Source of the DNA: Marasmius tenuissimus
Taxonomy: Eukaryota; Basidiomycota; Agaricomycetes; Agaricales; Marasmiaceae
DNA length: 64,000 nt
Reading direction: 5' to 3'
Assembly (NCBI GenBank): GCA_029532415.1
Contig: JAQOTA010000015.1
Coordinates: 682,001 to 746,000 of the forward strand
Shown here: piece by piece, positions 47,120 through 58,700 of the stretch
Layout: every line of letters starts with the position of its first letter
How positions within the stretch are numbered: the first letter of the stretch is position 1
The notes under the pieces: generated by a model
The model's database searches: none
What the model saw: the letters and a program-made list of their open reading frames with translations, nothing else
Told to the model about the DNA's origin: nothing
Position numbers and translations under genes: made by a program

Positions 47120-48030
47120 ACTTCCAGTCTACCTGTCATGTGATTGGAGGCATTTCTGAAGCGATGTTGGGTTTATCCCCCACATGAGTGCGACTCACTG
47201 TGAATGTAAATCTGTGACTACTGGGGAACAACAACATGGAATTATTGGTGATTCTAAATAGTAGAACCTGGATGAAAACAGGTAAACTTCTCGAAGAGGG
47301 AACAGAATAGACAGACAAAACATTGCTCAGCACTCACACCAAAGCGGTTTTGCTTGCCTCAGCTACAAATGCTCTGCCATGAAGAAATATGTCCACTCTG
47401 AGTATGCATGTACTTTTCATTGTAGACTGTTGAGCAGGTCTTCATCCCACTGGACAGCACCCAGTTCAATTACAACATGGTCATCGACCTGCCTATATAC
47501 CAGGATAGTCAAGAGGGGGGTTCTGTAACAAGACATTGATTAGTTTCAAGGATTGTGAGTAGTGTTGATGGGGTTGCTTGTTGCACAGGGAGAAGGAAGA
47601 ATTGGTAGTGGAGTCAGGCTCGTAGAGCTGAAGGAGTTGGGCATTCATTAAAGTAACTTTGAGATGGGTCACAGTGGGTGTATTGTACTTGTCATATAGC
47701 TTCAAGAATTGATACCAGAATTACTGGCGAAGAGCTGCATGATGCTACTTTGCGCTGCGCGAACAGTCAGCACTACGTGACCTTAACGAGGGAGCAAGCA
47801 TATCAGAACTTGACTCTGTGCACATTATGGTCAGCTGTTGTTTGCTCTAGGAAAGTATTCCGACAATCGTAGCGAAGAAAGTGAGCAATCTCTGTTATTC
47901 GCAACGTTGGATGCGGCATTGAGAGGGTTGGGCTGTGAGGTTCCTTCACATTATCCGTGTGGACGTCTGTGGATATGGTCCCTGTGAAACATTTGAGGGA
48001 GACAGGGAAACTTTGTCGGGGGGACGAGGG
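47120..48030. other. Intergenic stretch, nothing assigned
   Basis: Only short frames are present, the longest 70 aa at 47493-47705 (-). Decayed downstream ABC-transporter sequence may begin near 48000. Confidence 0.35.
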
Positions 48031-48039
48031 GACAGAGCT

Positions 48040-49330
48040 AAGCTGAGAACCGGATCGCCTCATGGACCATGGCAGTCAGTTCGTGGACATCCACTTGCTC
48101 CACTGCATAAAAGTCAGTAGTTGAGCGATGGAAAAAATGCCCAGGCTTACCATAAGCAGTCCCTTGTGCAAAGTCCAGTGAAAAGGGGCGACTGTCGACC
48201 AGAATATCACCAGCGATGAGACCAATGTTCTTTTGTCAAGCCAAAAAATCGATACAGGTAGTCTTTCCAGCACCGCTTGTGTACACTAGCGCCCATCAGC
48301 GTGGTCAAAGTACTGGGTTTAACAAACCCATTGAGGTCATGCAACATTGGCGAGTGCCACCAGGGACAGGGACAGGGACAGTATAGTTAAGTTTTTCCCA
48401 AGTGAACGTCTTCCTGTATGGTCCCTGGTTCTCCTTTGTGAGGGTGCGCTTGCTAGGCTCTTCCCAGTGCCCGCGTCCCGTTTTTCCTTTTGAATTTGGT
48501 TCAGCTTCTTCATCTCAGTATCTTTAGCAAGATGCCACCACAGAAGATCCGGCTGTATCAAGGGAAGTACTCAAATGCAACGATCTGAGTGACCTGAAAG
48601 GCAATAAAGAACCCGATGAGGGCAAGGAAGCAACATCTCCATATGTCGGTCATCATGATTCCGTATCCTGCGTCGAGATAGTTGTGTCTGCGAATGATAT
48701 CACCACCGTCCTGTGCACCAAAGAAGGTGCAAGCTTGGTTGGAGCCGAGTGCGTCACTGGATAGAGAGGTGAGGAACTGGGATGGAACGATCTTGGGGTG
48801 AACACGTACGGGTTCTTGGTGACAGGTCCACGTTTCGAGGAACAACGTGATTGCCATCACAGGTCATGTCTATCCACACGAACTCGTTTTCCATAGCTCC
48901 TTACCAGGCTGGAAGAGGATGAGATCTCGATTCGGCACAGAGATGCAGATAAGAACGTACCATAAACGGCAGGGTTGATGTAGTACTGTTGAGGCAAATT
49001 TGAGTCGGAGTTGTTCTACATCGAGTGAGGGGAGATAGGAACTTACGATCCAGAACAACCATTTCTTCATGCTGGGAACCGGAATGGTAAAAACGAGGTT
49101 AGACTCGGTTTTATGCGGGTGAAGCAAGTAAGGACTCACAAGTTTGGGAACACAGCGAGCCGGAATGCAGAGTCGAAGTGAATGCATATCAGAGTGAAAG
49201 CTCTGAAGAACCCTTGCATTGTCAAGAATGCGAGGTAGTTGAATAGTTGGAATGCAAAGGAACCATCCGAAAGGTCCACAACCGCCGCAGCAAAAGAATC
49301 AGATTCGTGTGTCGAGCTCAATGGCATGGC
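48040..49330 (-). pseudogene. PDR-type ABC transporter fragment
   Basis: Only the middle of a full-size pleiotropic drug resistance ABC transporter remains. From upstream: a membrane segment FQLFNYLAFLTMQGFFRAF (49300-49200), then the extracellular-loop end NQACTFFGAQDGG with DIWRCCFLALIGFFIAF and a helix ending EYFP (48720-48560). A charged linker follows, and the start of nucleotide-binding domain 2 with Walker A GAGKTT (48257-48274) and QVDVHELTA near 48090. The pieces are in different frames and a TGA sits at 48236-48238, just after Walker A. The first nucleotide-binding domain and the C-terminal half are absent. Confidence 0.7.
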
Positions 49331-49677
49331 CGAACAATTGGACGATTGGAATCGACAACTGGGGAATAGAAGGGCAATGCCCGCGTATTTGGGTGCGAAA
49401 ATGAATGTGGTTCAAGGCGAGTACTGGGTTCTGTGACGATGTAGGCGTGAGGGAACAACCAGGTAGCTCAGACAGGTGGCCACTTACACCACCATCCTCC
49501 CTTCCGAACCATGCCTTTGAGACGGGGACCCAAACACAGGTTGCAATACCGATGATAAACCACATCCATCAGTCCAGGCGCCGTTTCAAAAGACGCTGTC
49601 AAAGCCACTCGAATACAGCAGATTTTCAATGTGACGGGATAGAGTCACAAGGGAGATCGCTTGACGATGTCTTGACT

Positions 49678-50881
49678 TCAGAAAGCCAGTTCCTGTACTG
49701 AGGAGATTCTGGGACCGGAGAGGCGGACCTCAGATAGAGAACCGCAAGAGACGTATGGCGGAGGCGGTCTGTCCCTCTGGTGATACTCCGTGTTCAACCA
49801 CGCGGAGTCGAAGAGGGCGTCTGGTAGCCTCAATAAGAGACCTTCCAGGTATGCGTCTGCTAAATACTTCAAAACGGTCATCGGATGGAAGTCCAACCCA
49901 TTCTTCATTGCCGTCCTGAACAAGAAGCTCCCCAAGGCCGAGTTCCTTTGCACCCTCAGTACTGCAGTGTTGTACTTCCCCAGCCGCGATCACCAATACA
50001 CAAAAGTTCCTTTCCATCCCCAAAGCCCTTTCAAGTCCTGGAGGAGAATCGTATCGGCATCCAGATCAATTTCTCCAAACCGGTGACAGAGGACAAAACG
50101 CACCATATCCTGTCGAATAACCAAAAGTCTGTCATAGGTTGACAAAGACTTCGATCCTAACCGGTCAAGGAGATCGGCACTGTCACTGTCTGCCTTCTTC
50201 GATGTAGATAGCGCTGTAGAACCGGATTCCCCATTCTTGCCTTCTTCGCTCTCCTCAGAAAATGTCTCTGATTTAACCTCTTTGTGCTTGACATTGATGA
50301 CATGTCTACCAGAGTCAAACAACGAGTCCTGCAACACCCTCCATTCCTTCGTCATCTCATGCACACCGTCCAGCTGCTCTGTCGTATTCCAGATCTTGAA
50401 TTTGATGACATCTTTGAAGCACGAGTGCAAGAGAGGTGCAGCCTACGGGTTGGATAGGGCACTGGGATTTGGTATGGCAGCTGCAGGGCCGGGGTTAATC
50501 CAAAGCCAGAACTGAGGTCAGCATGCGCGAATTGGCAGGCCAGTCTTGGAGACGGATCCCAGTGTTTGGGGTGAAGGATAGCAAAGCAAGATACGACTTG
50601 TCTGTGAAGGGACCTGCCCCAGAACATGTGAAAAAGCTTGGGGTTATCCAGATCGCAATGTTTAGAGAGTTTGCCGCTTGTATAATAATGCAGAGGAGGG
50701 GGGCAGTTTTCGTGTGCAGTTCCCACTCGGCACCTTGTTTCTGTGTTAGGCCCCTGGTGGGACTTGACAGGTTCATGCTCTTTGCCAAGGCATCAATGTA
50801 TAGGGTATGGGGTGAATGCAGGTTCATCCTCGGCAACTGTAGAGATGGCCTCTTCGGGGTAGGTGTACTTCCAGTCGCCAA
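49678..50881 (-). pseudogene. Basidiomycete glycosyltransferase with DXD, broken
   Basis: Sequence blocks match a basidiomycete glycosyltransferase family of the DXD sugar-binding type (capsule-like/GT32-like, named from memory). In order: GPFTDKSYLALLSF (about 50620), QFWLWINPGPAAAIPNP (about 50500), FKDVIKFKIWNTTEQLDGV (50425), DMVRFVLCHRFGEIDLDADTILL with DAD as the DXD motif (50053-50061), and SALGSFLFRTAMKNGLDFHP with LLLRLPDALFDSAWLNTEY (49945-49770). Blocks alternate among frames, so frameshifts are present. A TAG at 50443-50445 sits where Trp is expected. A short frame upstream (51849-51511) has a hydrophobic segment SLLLLFSPFLFWTYM that could be a type II membrane anchor, but the link is unproven. 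The PDR fragment follows directly on the same strand. Confidence 0.7.
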
Positions 50882-50939
50882 TTTTCCCGTGACGTGCTCG
50901 TGGACCGTTATCGAGACCCCTGCCTAGCCAGAGCACCTT

Positions 50940-52540
50940 CAGGTAGCCATGTATGTACTAAAAGAAAATTCAGTGATCTGAATAAACATTGAATCCGTGA
51001 ATTAACGTACCTCGGAGAAATCACGATGTTTCATGACAATTATCCATATCAGTGACGCTACCAGGTACTGGACGTAGCAGGTACACGATGTGAAGAGGAG
51101 CACTCTGTATGTCAAAGTATATCCTTTTTGAACTACGCCTAATGGGTCGGTATCTGCATCTGTTGTGACAGTTGAAGGCAATGGTCTGTATCTTGATGGC
51201 GTTGCTCGACGCAGTTTTGCCAGTATTGCGGGGTTCTTTGGAGACGTAGTAAACCCAATCTCTTTGGGTACTATTCACAGACAATGTAAAGGGTCAGTCA
51301 AACTTCATTAGAGCCAAGGAAAAAAGCACGCACTACTGTGCCGAGATGGGTAATGTCCACTCAGAATTTCTCAATCTCATATCCTCTGCAAATATTCCCT
51401 CTGGCATACCAGTGTTGGCGGGTCACCCACAGGCGGCCATGCTTCAGAACACTCAGTCACTGACCCACTCTTCGAGAACATCATTACGGTCACGACTACT
51501 GCTAGGCATGCTAACTAGATTGATAGTGCTGTTCTCCTTCTACCGAGTATCCTTGGTATTGGTAGTGTTGACAGACCTGAGATTTGAACTTGAATGCGCA
51601 ATTGTCTGTTCGGAAGACTAAGTATTGGAAGAAAGACGGGTTTTGTCCATGACCACCTTGCCTTGACTGTACTTTTTGTATACGGAAGAGTAAGTGGGTA
51701 GTGCCACACTTGGAGGCATGAGTTTGTCGTAGTTGTATCATATATGTCCAGAACAGAAATGGAGAGAATAAGAGAAGGAGAGACGATTGGCATAGAGCCC
51801 GAGTCTTGACCAATGTCGGATACACAGTTTCTGTGTTCATTTTGATCAAGTTTGAAGCCTGTGCAAGCTGTCAGACCGAGCTTTGAGTAGATACTAAGTA
51901 TTCAGACACACCTTAAAAGGTAACGTTTTGAGCCATCCGTAACTTGAACTTCCTGAGCTAAAGGTAATTCCGCATGCCAGAACAACCATATCAACGTTCA
52001 CCTGCCTTAGGAAAAGTGCTAGGTGCCGCTGTTTTGCTTGAGCGCCATGCCATTTCGCTGTAGGCAATGTTTTGCTCTGAACTTGTGACGGTTTCTAGGG
52101 CAGGTAATTAGCATGATGCTTACCATTTATGTAAATCATAGGTAGATTTGCTTACAACTATGGTGTTCAGAACACGGAAAGGATATAGAGGAATAAACGT
52201 GGGGGCGAGGAATATTGATAAATTCAAAGGGTTTTCTTCAGAGGTCTTCATGGCATGTTACTCGATTGGATGAGATACTTGTCCACAACCCAGGGCCGGG
52301 TTCACGACTTTTTTCTCTCATATCCGTATGGGTACGTGCATGAAGCATCAAAGAAAGTTGAGCGTGCCAGTGCGACGGTGAGTTGCAGTTGAATAGCTGT
52401 AACTGCCATCCTTGTGATGTGACTAGGTGACCATATCGCCCGGGCCCCAGCCAGCCAACTTTATCCATTCTCATGTTTCGCTAAGTCCTATGAATTTTGT
52501 TGAGGTGGGTTGACTGTGTTTCATTTCCCTACTGCTGAAC
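50940..52540. other. Intergenic stretch with possible membrane-anchor exon
   Basis: The minus-strand frame at 51511-51849 contains one hydrophobic helix near its start. No other recognisable domain is present up to the SET-domain gene. Confidence 0.3.
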
Positions 52541-52544
52541 TTCA

Positions 52545-53769
52545 ATGTTTCTGTCACTAGGGATGAGCAATCCACTTACTGTCCGGCGTTCAACGTGTTT
52601 GGCGTTCAAATTCAAACCTCATCAGACTTGCAATTTTGACGACACCAAATGTGTGGAGGAGGCAGACGATTCTTTCGGACGAGCACTCGTCCGCATTCCA
52701 ACGTTAGCCTACGACAGAGGTGGTGATTGGGCTGTCATTTCCAGAATGACCACATCGTTTCGTGTCACCTCGGATCTCCTTACATCTGTTGACAACTTCA
52801 TGTCTATAACTGTGGTGGGGAATCAACGACGAAAATCCGGGTTGCGTCATACCCCTCACATCTTCGCAAAAAACCCACCAAATATCCCTGAAAAGATCGC
52901 TATTCAAGTACGGCACATTTTCGACATCGTCATGCTTGCCACCTCTCATGCTCCCGAGCATTCAATCGCAATTACAGAAGTCGTGGGGAGGGCTGCAAAA
53001 ACAGTGAATTCCCTGCTTGCTTCACCTTTGGTGTCTTCCTTCATCACTGACACGTATCATTTCCCCATCGACAACATCAAATCAGTCCTGGTGTGGTGGT
53101 TCAAATCATACTGCTTGGCTTTTGCAGTCAAAGAGGCTAGAGTCCAGCTTCAACAACGAAGGCGTGCTGGAGGCACTGGACAGGGATTCACGGTCAGGGC
53201 ACGGGTGGCTCTCAAAAAGCACGAGTATCTATATGAGCTCACTGGCGCAACGTCTGAGGACAGCTACAAAGTTGAAGATTTGGATTTGGACAAGTTCCCC
53301 TACCACGACTTCTCCACCAAAACTACATCGCCGCGATTCTTGGTTTGACGGGAGGACAAGGCTGCTATTTGGGCCTGTGAGATGGATTAATCACGACTGT
53401 GAGAAGCACAACGTGATGTGGGCTCGGGTGGATGGTACAGGAGGGCTGGTGGCCTATACAACAAAGGCCGTGGATGCGGGGGAAGAGTTATTGGCAAACT
53501 ATGGGACGGGCTATTGGTCACAAGGGAGTTGTCCTTGCCAGTCTTGCCGTGCCAAGGCAGCTCCATTTGACAAGGTTTCAACAGGCACTGTTGGCATCAA
53601 CGTTGCGGTGGACAATGGCAAGAAAGGCCGTAGACGCAAATGGGACGAAGAGGGCTGGGACGAGAGTTCGAGCAGAGAAAACAAGAGCCAGAAGAAGGAA
53701 GCCCAGCATAGGAAACTGTCAAAGCTCATTGTCAGTCGGAATTCAGGCTTGGAAAAGGTTGTAATGTAG
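52545..53769 (+). pseudogene. SET-domain protein with a frame break
   Basis: A probable protein-lysine methyltransferase. The N-terminal 200 residues show no known domain. The SET domain begins at GFTVRARVALKKHEYLYEL (about 53188) in the first frame, which stops at 53348. It resumes in a second frame with FGPVRWINHDCEKHNV, then AGEELLANYGTGYW and a post-SET-like CPCQSC (53368-53545). NHDC and the Tyr in the NYG segment are the usual cofactor and catalytic positions. The tail is Lys/Arg-rich. The switch near 53335-53355 is too short for a normal intron, so either a frameshift or an assembly error splits the domain. Confidence 0.65.
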
Positions 53770-55422
53770 CCTAGCAAGTGTAACTTGTTTCATTGTACAT
53801 ATGAACCTATTATACTCTATGGTTGATGGGGTGAGGAGACAAACCGCGGCAACGATACTATTGCAACGATAAGATATGATAGGTGAAGCGTGGAGCACAG
53901 TCCTACTGCTGACAGTGATAGCCCAAGTTGAAGTGACAGCTCCTTTCGTGGGAGGATAAAGCTGTCAGTTGGACGCAAGGATCATACATACCAAGGGAAG
54001 GGCGATTAGGCAACAATGAAGGGCCAGAGGGTGAATGCGGCAGGCAGATGGCAGAATTCAAGACGGAAGCATGGGACCGAATGTGAACCAGAACAAATTG
54101 TCCAGGGCGGGCCGTTATATGCACTCCCGCCTGCAACTTGTTCCGAGTTCGACACCGCCCACAACAGTGATGACACCCTTCCTCTAGGTCAGTGTCTTAT
54201 TCTTTCGACAACACTGGTTACAGCCTTCTTTGATTTATCTTACACTCTCCCTACCCAATGTCTTTTGCCCCGATATCTCAGCTCACCATCTTCTTTTGCT
54301 TATTCCACGAGGAGAAGTATCACAGGGAGTAGTGTGAGACAAGGGGGTAAGGGGTATGAGGGCTGCCAATCGAGATGAGATACAGTACAGAGAAGTTAGC
54401 GTGGTGAGTAGTATTAAGCTACCTCTCTATTGCTGATATCCTCCTGGCATGGAACTAGGACTGGGAAGACGCAGAGTTGTTGGTAAAAGAAGGCCTCAAG
54501 GCCAATGTTGAGTGTGCTACGTTTGCTACGGATTTCGGCGCGTCGTAAACCACTCCTTGCTGTTCTATATACTCACCAGATATCTCCTTCACAGAGGTGT
54601 TCTCATCAAGATCAGGCCAGACTTAGAGGATGTAAACCTTGAGTAATACGTACTTTTTGTGGCAGGTGGCCCAAATCGTTCTGGACAGGTGAGTCACATA
54701 GAGGGTGATCGAAGCTGTTTCTCCCCAAATGGCTGTACTGTCAGTTCTAACTTTTATCCATCTTCTCACTTGCTTAGCCACTGAATGCCTCGATGTCAAA
54801 CGTGCGCCACGTACAAGTAGAGAGGCAGACTCTATCTCGATTTGCGAGGTAGTGGGTACATTAGCACGTTCCTTCTCGCACAGTGTTTTAATCCACTGAA
54901 TACTCCTCAAAACCACAGGTCCGTGAGGAAGAGAATAAGGTGACATGTTTCAACTCATCAAGATCTAGTTTCATTACTGACAATGTGTTTAGCACCCAGC
55001 CACTGCTTGAGCCGAGTTTCAGAGGAATCAGAAGGCCAAACGAGGTACATGTTATCTCTTCCAGTCTCTGTTGGCAATGCTGACCCATTTACCTCGGCAG
55101 CAGTGATTCCAGGTGGCCCGAGCCGAAGGGAAAAGCACTCCACGGCGCCTTGCAGAGGACGTGCCGCCTGTAGAAACACACAGGAAGGAGGGAAATGGGT
55201 GTAGATATGTAGTGATCGCGTCCCCATGTGAATAAATTTCGTTCCTGGCCAATTTGAACAATATTCATGAAATTGATCTAATGAAACCCACTGGAAACCA
55301 TCATGGTATGTTAATTAACATCATTTCCAAAACTGGATCAATAGCCGGTGTTGTCACTGGAAATGAACACCCGCCTAAACAATAAATATTGAATAGTCGC
55401 CTCTGCGGATAGGCACCAGGCA
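53770..55422. other. Mostly non-coding, one possible short exon
   Basis: A minus-strand frame at 54455-54622 (55 aa, reading WPDLDENTSVKEISGEY near its start) has codon-like composition and could be an exon of an unrecognised gene. Frames at 54623-54946 and 54888-55227 on the same strand may belong with it, but I could not assemble a gene. Confidence 0.3.
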
Positions 55423-55427
55423 CCCGC

Positions 55428-55685
55428 TGTTGAGGCAGAGGTCCTGCCCACGCAGTGGCAGCATGGGACAGACTAGCTCACCTGGAGATAGGCTTAGAGG
55501 CAGCAACAAGAGTAGTAAAAGTACTGGTATTGCATGTAGATACAGAGCTACTTATATACTATACAGAGGTGGCTGTATCTTCTATAACAGGAGTGACTAG
55601 GAATAGCATAGATCATAGTAAAACGATTGAAGCATATATGCGGCCCGATACAACGGTCCATATATCCGGTAGTCCGGATTCAACA
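55428..55685 (-). repeat. 3' LTR of the Copia element
   Basis: On the + strand it runs tgttgaggca to ggattcaaca. It is identical to 61257-61514 as far as I can read. The related solo LTR at 1755-2075 shares its terminal bases. Confidence 0.97.
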
Positions 55686-55726
55686 CTCCCCCTCGCTAAG
55701 TGCGGCACAAGTAGAGCACGAAGCGT

Positions 55727-58700
55727 CTATTCGGACGAATAAAATTCAAGTCCAAGATGTTCTCTAAAAGCGGAGAACTTGACATGACCCAAATTCTTGG
55801 TAAACATGTCCGCAGGATTGTAGGCACCCTCAATAAAGAAAAGATCGACCTTGCGGTCTGAAACACATTCGCGGATATAGTGATAGCGAATATCAATGTG
55901 TTTGGTGCGACGTTCTTGAACTGGGTTAGAGGCGATAAAAATCGAGCCTTGATTATCTCCACATATAGGTACGGGAGTCATATCAATCCCAAGTTCAGAA
56001 AGTAACTGTCGAATCCACACAGCCTGACGACTACAGTCGGATAGCGCCATGTATTCAGCTTCAGTGGATGAAAGCGCAACAGTCTTCTGGGCGCGTGATT
56101 GCCAACAGAAGATGCCGCCTGCCAATTTGAAGAAATAGCCCGTGATCGACCGACGTTTGATAGGATCAGCAGCCCAATCAGAATCAGTGAATGCTAGTAA
56201 ACCTCCGTCAGAGGCTCCATCATAGACCAGTGCATAGTCTGGAGTTCCTGCAAGATAGCGGCAAATATAAAGTGCCTTCTTCAGGTGATCCTCCGATGGA
56301 TTAGCAGAGAATTGAGAAAGCTTTGTAACAGCGTAGGCAATATCTGGACGAGTGCCAAGCATGATATACAGAAGCGATCCAATCACTGATTGATATCGAG
56401 CGCGACGTTCGGGATCAACAGGACCTTTGTTGGGTTGTGGAATATAGCCAGCGGGAAGAGGAGTATCAGCTGCTTTTGCATTCTGCATGCCAAATTGCTT
56501 CAAGACCTTCTTCAAATATTCGGTCTGGTCAAGAAGGATTTTACGGCCTCTGCGACGAATACGCATGCGCAAGAACTCTTTAACTTCTCCAGGATCACGG
56601 CATTCCCAACAAGCCATAAACTCGGCTTTCTTCTTTTCGACAAAGGCTTTGTTGGGTCCAAGGAATAATGCATCGTCGACATAGATCAAAGCGATACATT
56701 CTTCACCAGTCTCACGATCTTTGCAGATGAAGAGACCTGCATCGGAAGTTAAGCGTTTGAAGCCCATTACTTCCATGGACGAGCTGAGGGCACGCCACCA
56801 CTCAAGAGCGGCTTGCTTCAGTCCATATAATGCACGGCGAAGGCGATAGACTTTGCCTTCCTGACCCTTAACCTTGAAACCTTCAGGTTGATCCATATAG
56901 ATCTCTTCTTTAAGTTCACCATAAAGAAAAGCGTTCTTCACATCCAATGCCTGAATGTGCCAGTTTTTGAGAGCTGCAAGTGCGAGCATCATCCGTACAG
57001 TTTCAAACCGTACAACTGGTGAGAAGATCTCATCAAAGTCAACACCTTCGACCTGAGAGAAACCCTTGGCAACAAGTCGAGCTTTCTTTCGACCGTCTGA
57101 CTTAACGTCAAACACCCATCTGTTTTTGACAGCCTTGCGACCTTTAGGTAGGTCAACCAATTCGAAGACCTTGCGCTTGCGAAGAGCCTCTAGTTCATCG
57201 CGGCAAGCGGCCTTCCATTCTCTCTGCTGCTCAGCTGGCAGCTTCAGTATGTCACGGAGAGTCCACTCTCGAACGTTAGACATATCAGTGAGGTCATCGT
57301 GAACAGGAACTGCCCGATTTAACAGATAAATCACGAAACCTACTCCCCCTTCCTGGGATAATTGTTGCACTAAGCTATCGGGCTGACTCCCCCTGGAGTT
57401 ACACATGGTAGACAGACTGGCAAGATTAGTCCCAGGAACTTTTCTAGGTCTGCCTCTCCTACGAGTAGTAGGTGGATTCATGGGTTCTCTATCACCCGTG
57501 GCATCTCTCCATGTAGAGTTTCTCTCCATATCACGCACAATGCGCGAGGGATTATTTGGGTCTCGTTGTTCACCAAATACGTTATCAGGTTGCTTAGTAC
57601 CCGTCCGTTTCCTGCCTGAACACCTTGGCGGCGGAGTCTGCTCTTGTCCACCCACTGGTGTAGGTGGCCTAGGAGGCTGGAACGGAGGATCAGGATCAGA
57701 GTGTTGACGTTCACCCTGAGGTACAGTACCATCTCCATCATCGTCATGAGGAGATTCCGATCGCTTTGGAAGGTTCTTGGGAGGATAAAGATCGTCATCA
57801 GATGAATCATCATCACTATCCGAAGAGAAGTTGGGATTTTCACCCAATACCGGCGGTATTTCAGGGATTTCACCCACCGGGGTAAAGCCACGCGGTTTCT
57901 TATCAGAACACTTCGGGAACAAATTTTCATCGAACAGAGCAGTAGCGCTTTTGAAGATGGCATTATTGGACATCTTCATGAAGACATATCCTTTCATGCC
58001 TTCCTGAAAACCGATGAAGGTCATCAGTTCCGAACGCGGAGATAACTTATTAACTCGACGCTTTTCCGGAATAAACGCATACGCTGCACATCCGAAAACG
58101 CGAAGATCCGAAACATCCGGTGCACTGCCATGCAACTTCTCATGAGGGGTCAACCAACGTAAACGCTGGGACGGCGTCCGATTGTGAAGTGCAACAGCGT
58201 GCAACACACAGAATTCCCACCAAGAAGGTGGAAGACAAGCATCAAAGCGAAGAGCTTGAGCTTTCTCGACAATGGTCCGATTGAACCGTTCTGCACGACC
58301 ATTCTGTTCCGGCGTATATGGAATGCTGGTCAGAATTTTGATACCGTGCTCCTTCAGTACATCATCGAAGGCATCCGATTTGTACTCTCCCCCTCCATCG
58401 GACATCCATTCCTTAATATCAACACCGAATTGTACCTTTACCATAGCAATAAAGTCACGGAGCATCTTGACAGAGTCAGATTTGCGTCGCATGAGCATTG
58501 TCCAGCCATGTGAAGTACAGTCGTCAACAAACGACATATACCATTTGTATTTGTGGTACGACTCAGTGGGGAATTGTTTGAGGTCGGAGTGGATTTTCTC
58601 GAAGGGTTTCGAGGCACGGGTAGTGGAATCAGGGAACGATCTGGAGTGCATCTTTCCTTCTGCACATCCTCGGCATAACCGGGTTTTCTTCGGTTTTCGG

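Noticed and set aside
47085..47120. Interstitial telomere array
   Set aside because: Only three interrupted TTAGGG units exist, too few to claim a telomere remnant; kept only as a minor observation.
48355..48385. gggaca triplet-like repeat as a functional site
   Set aside because: It is a four-unit microsatellite in decayed ABC-transporter linker sequence.
54016..54378. 120-aa plus-strand ORF as a gene
   Set aside because: No motif, no plausible introns and no conserved composition; left as intergenic.
55455..55742. ORF of 95 aa repeated at 61284-61679
   Set aside because: It is the antisense of the Copia LTR; duplication comes from the LTR pair, not from a gene family.
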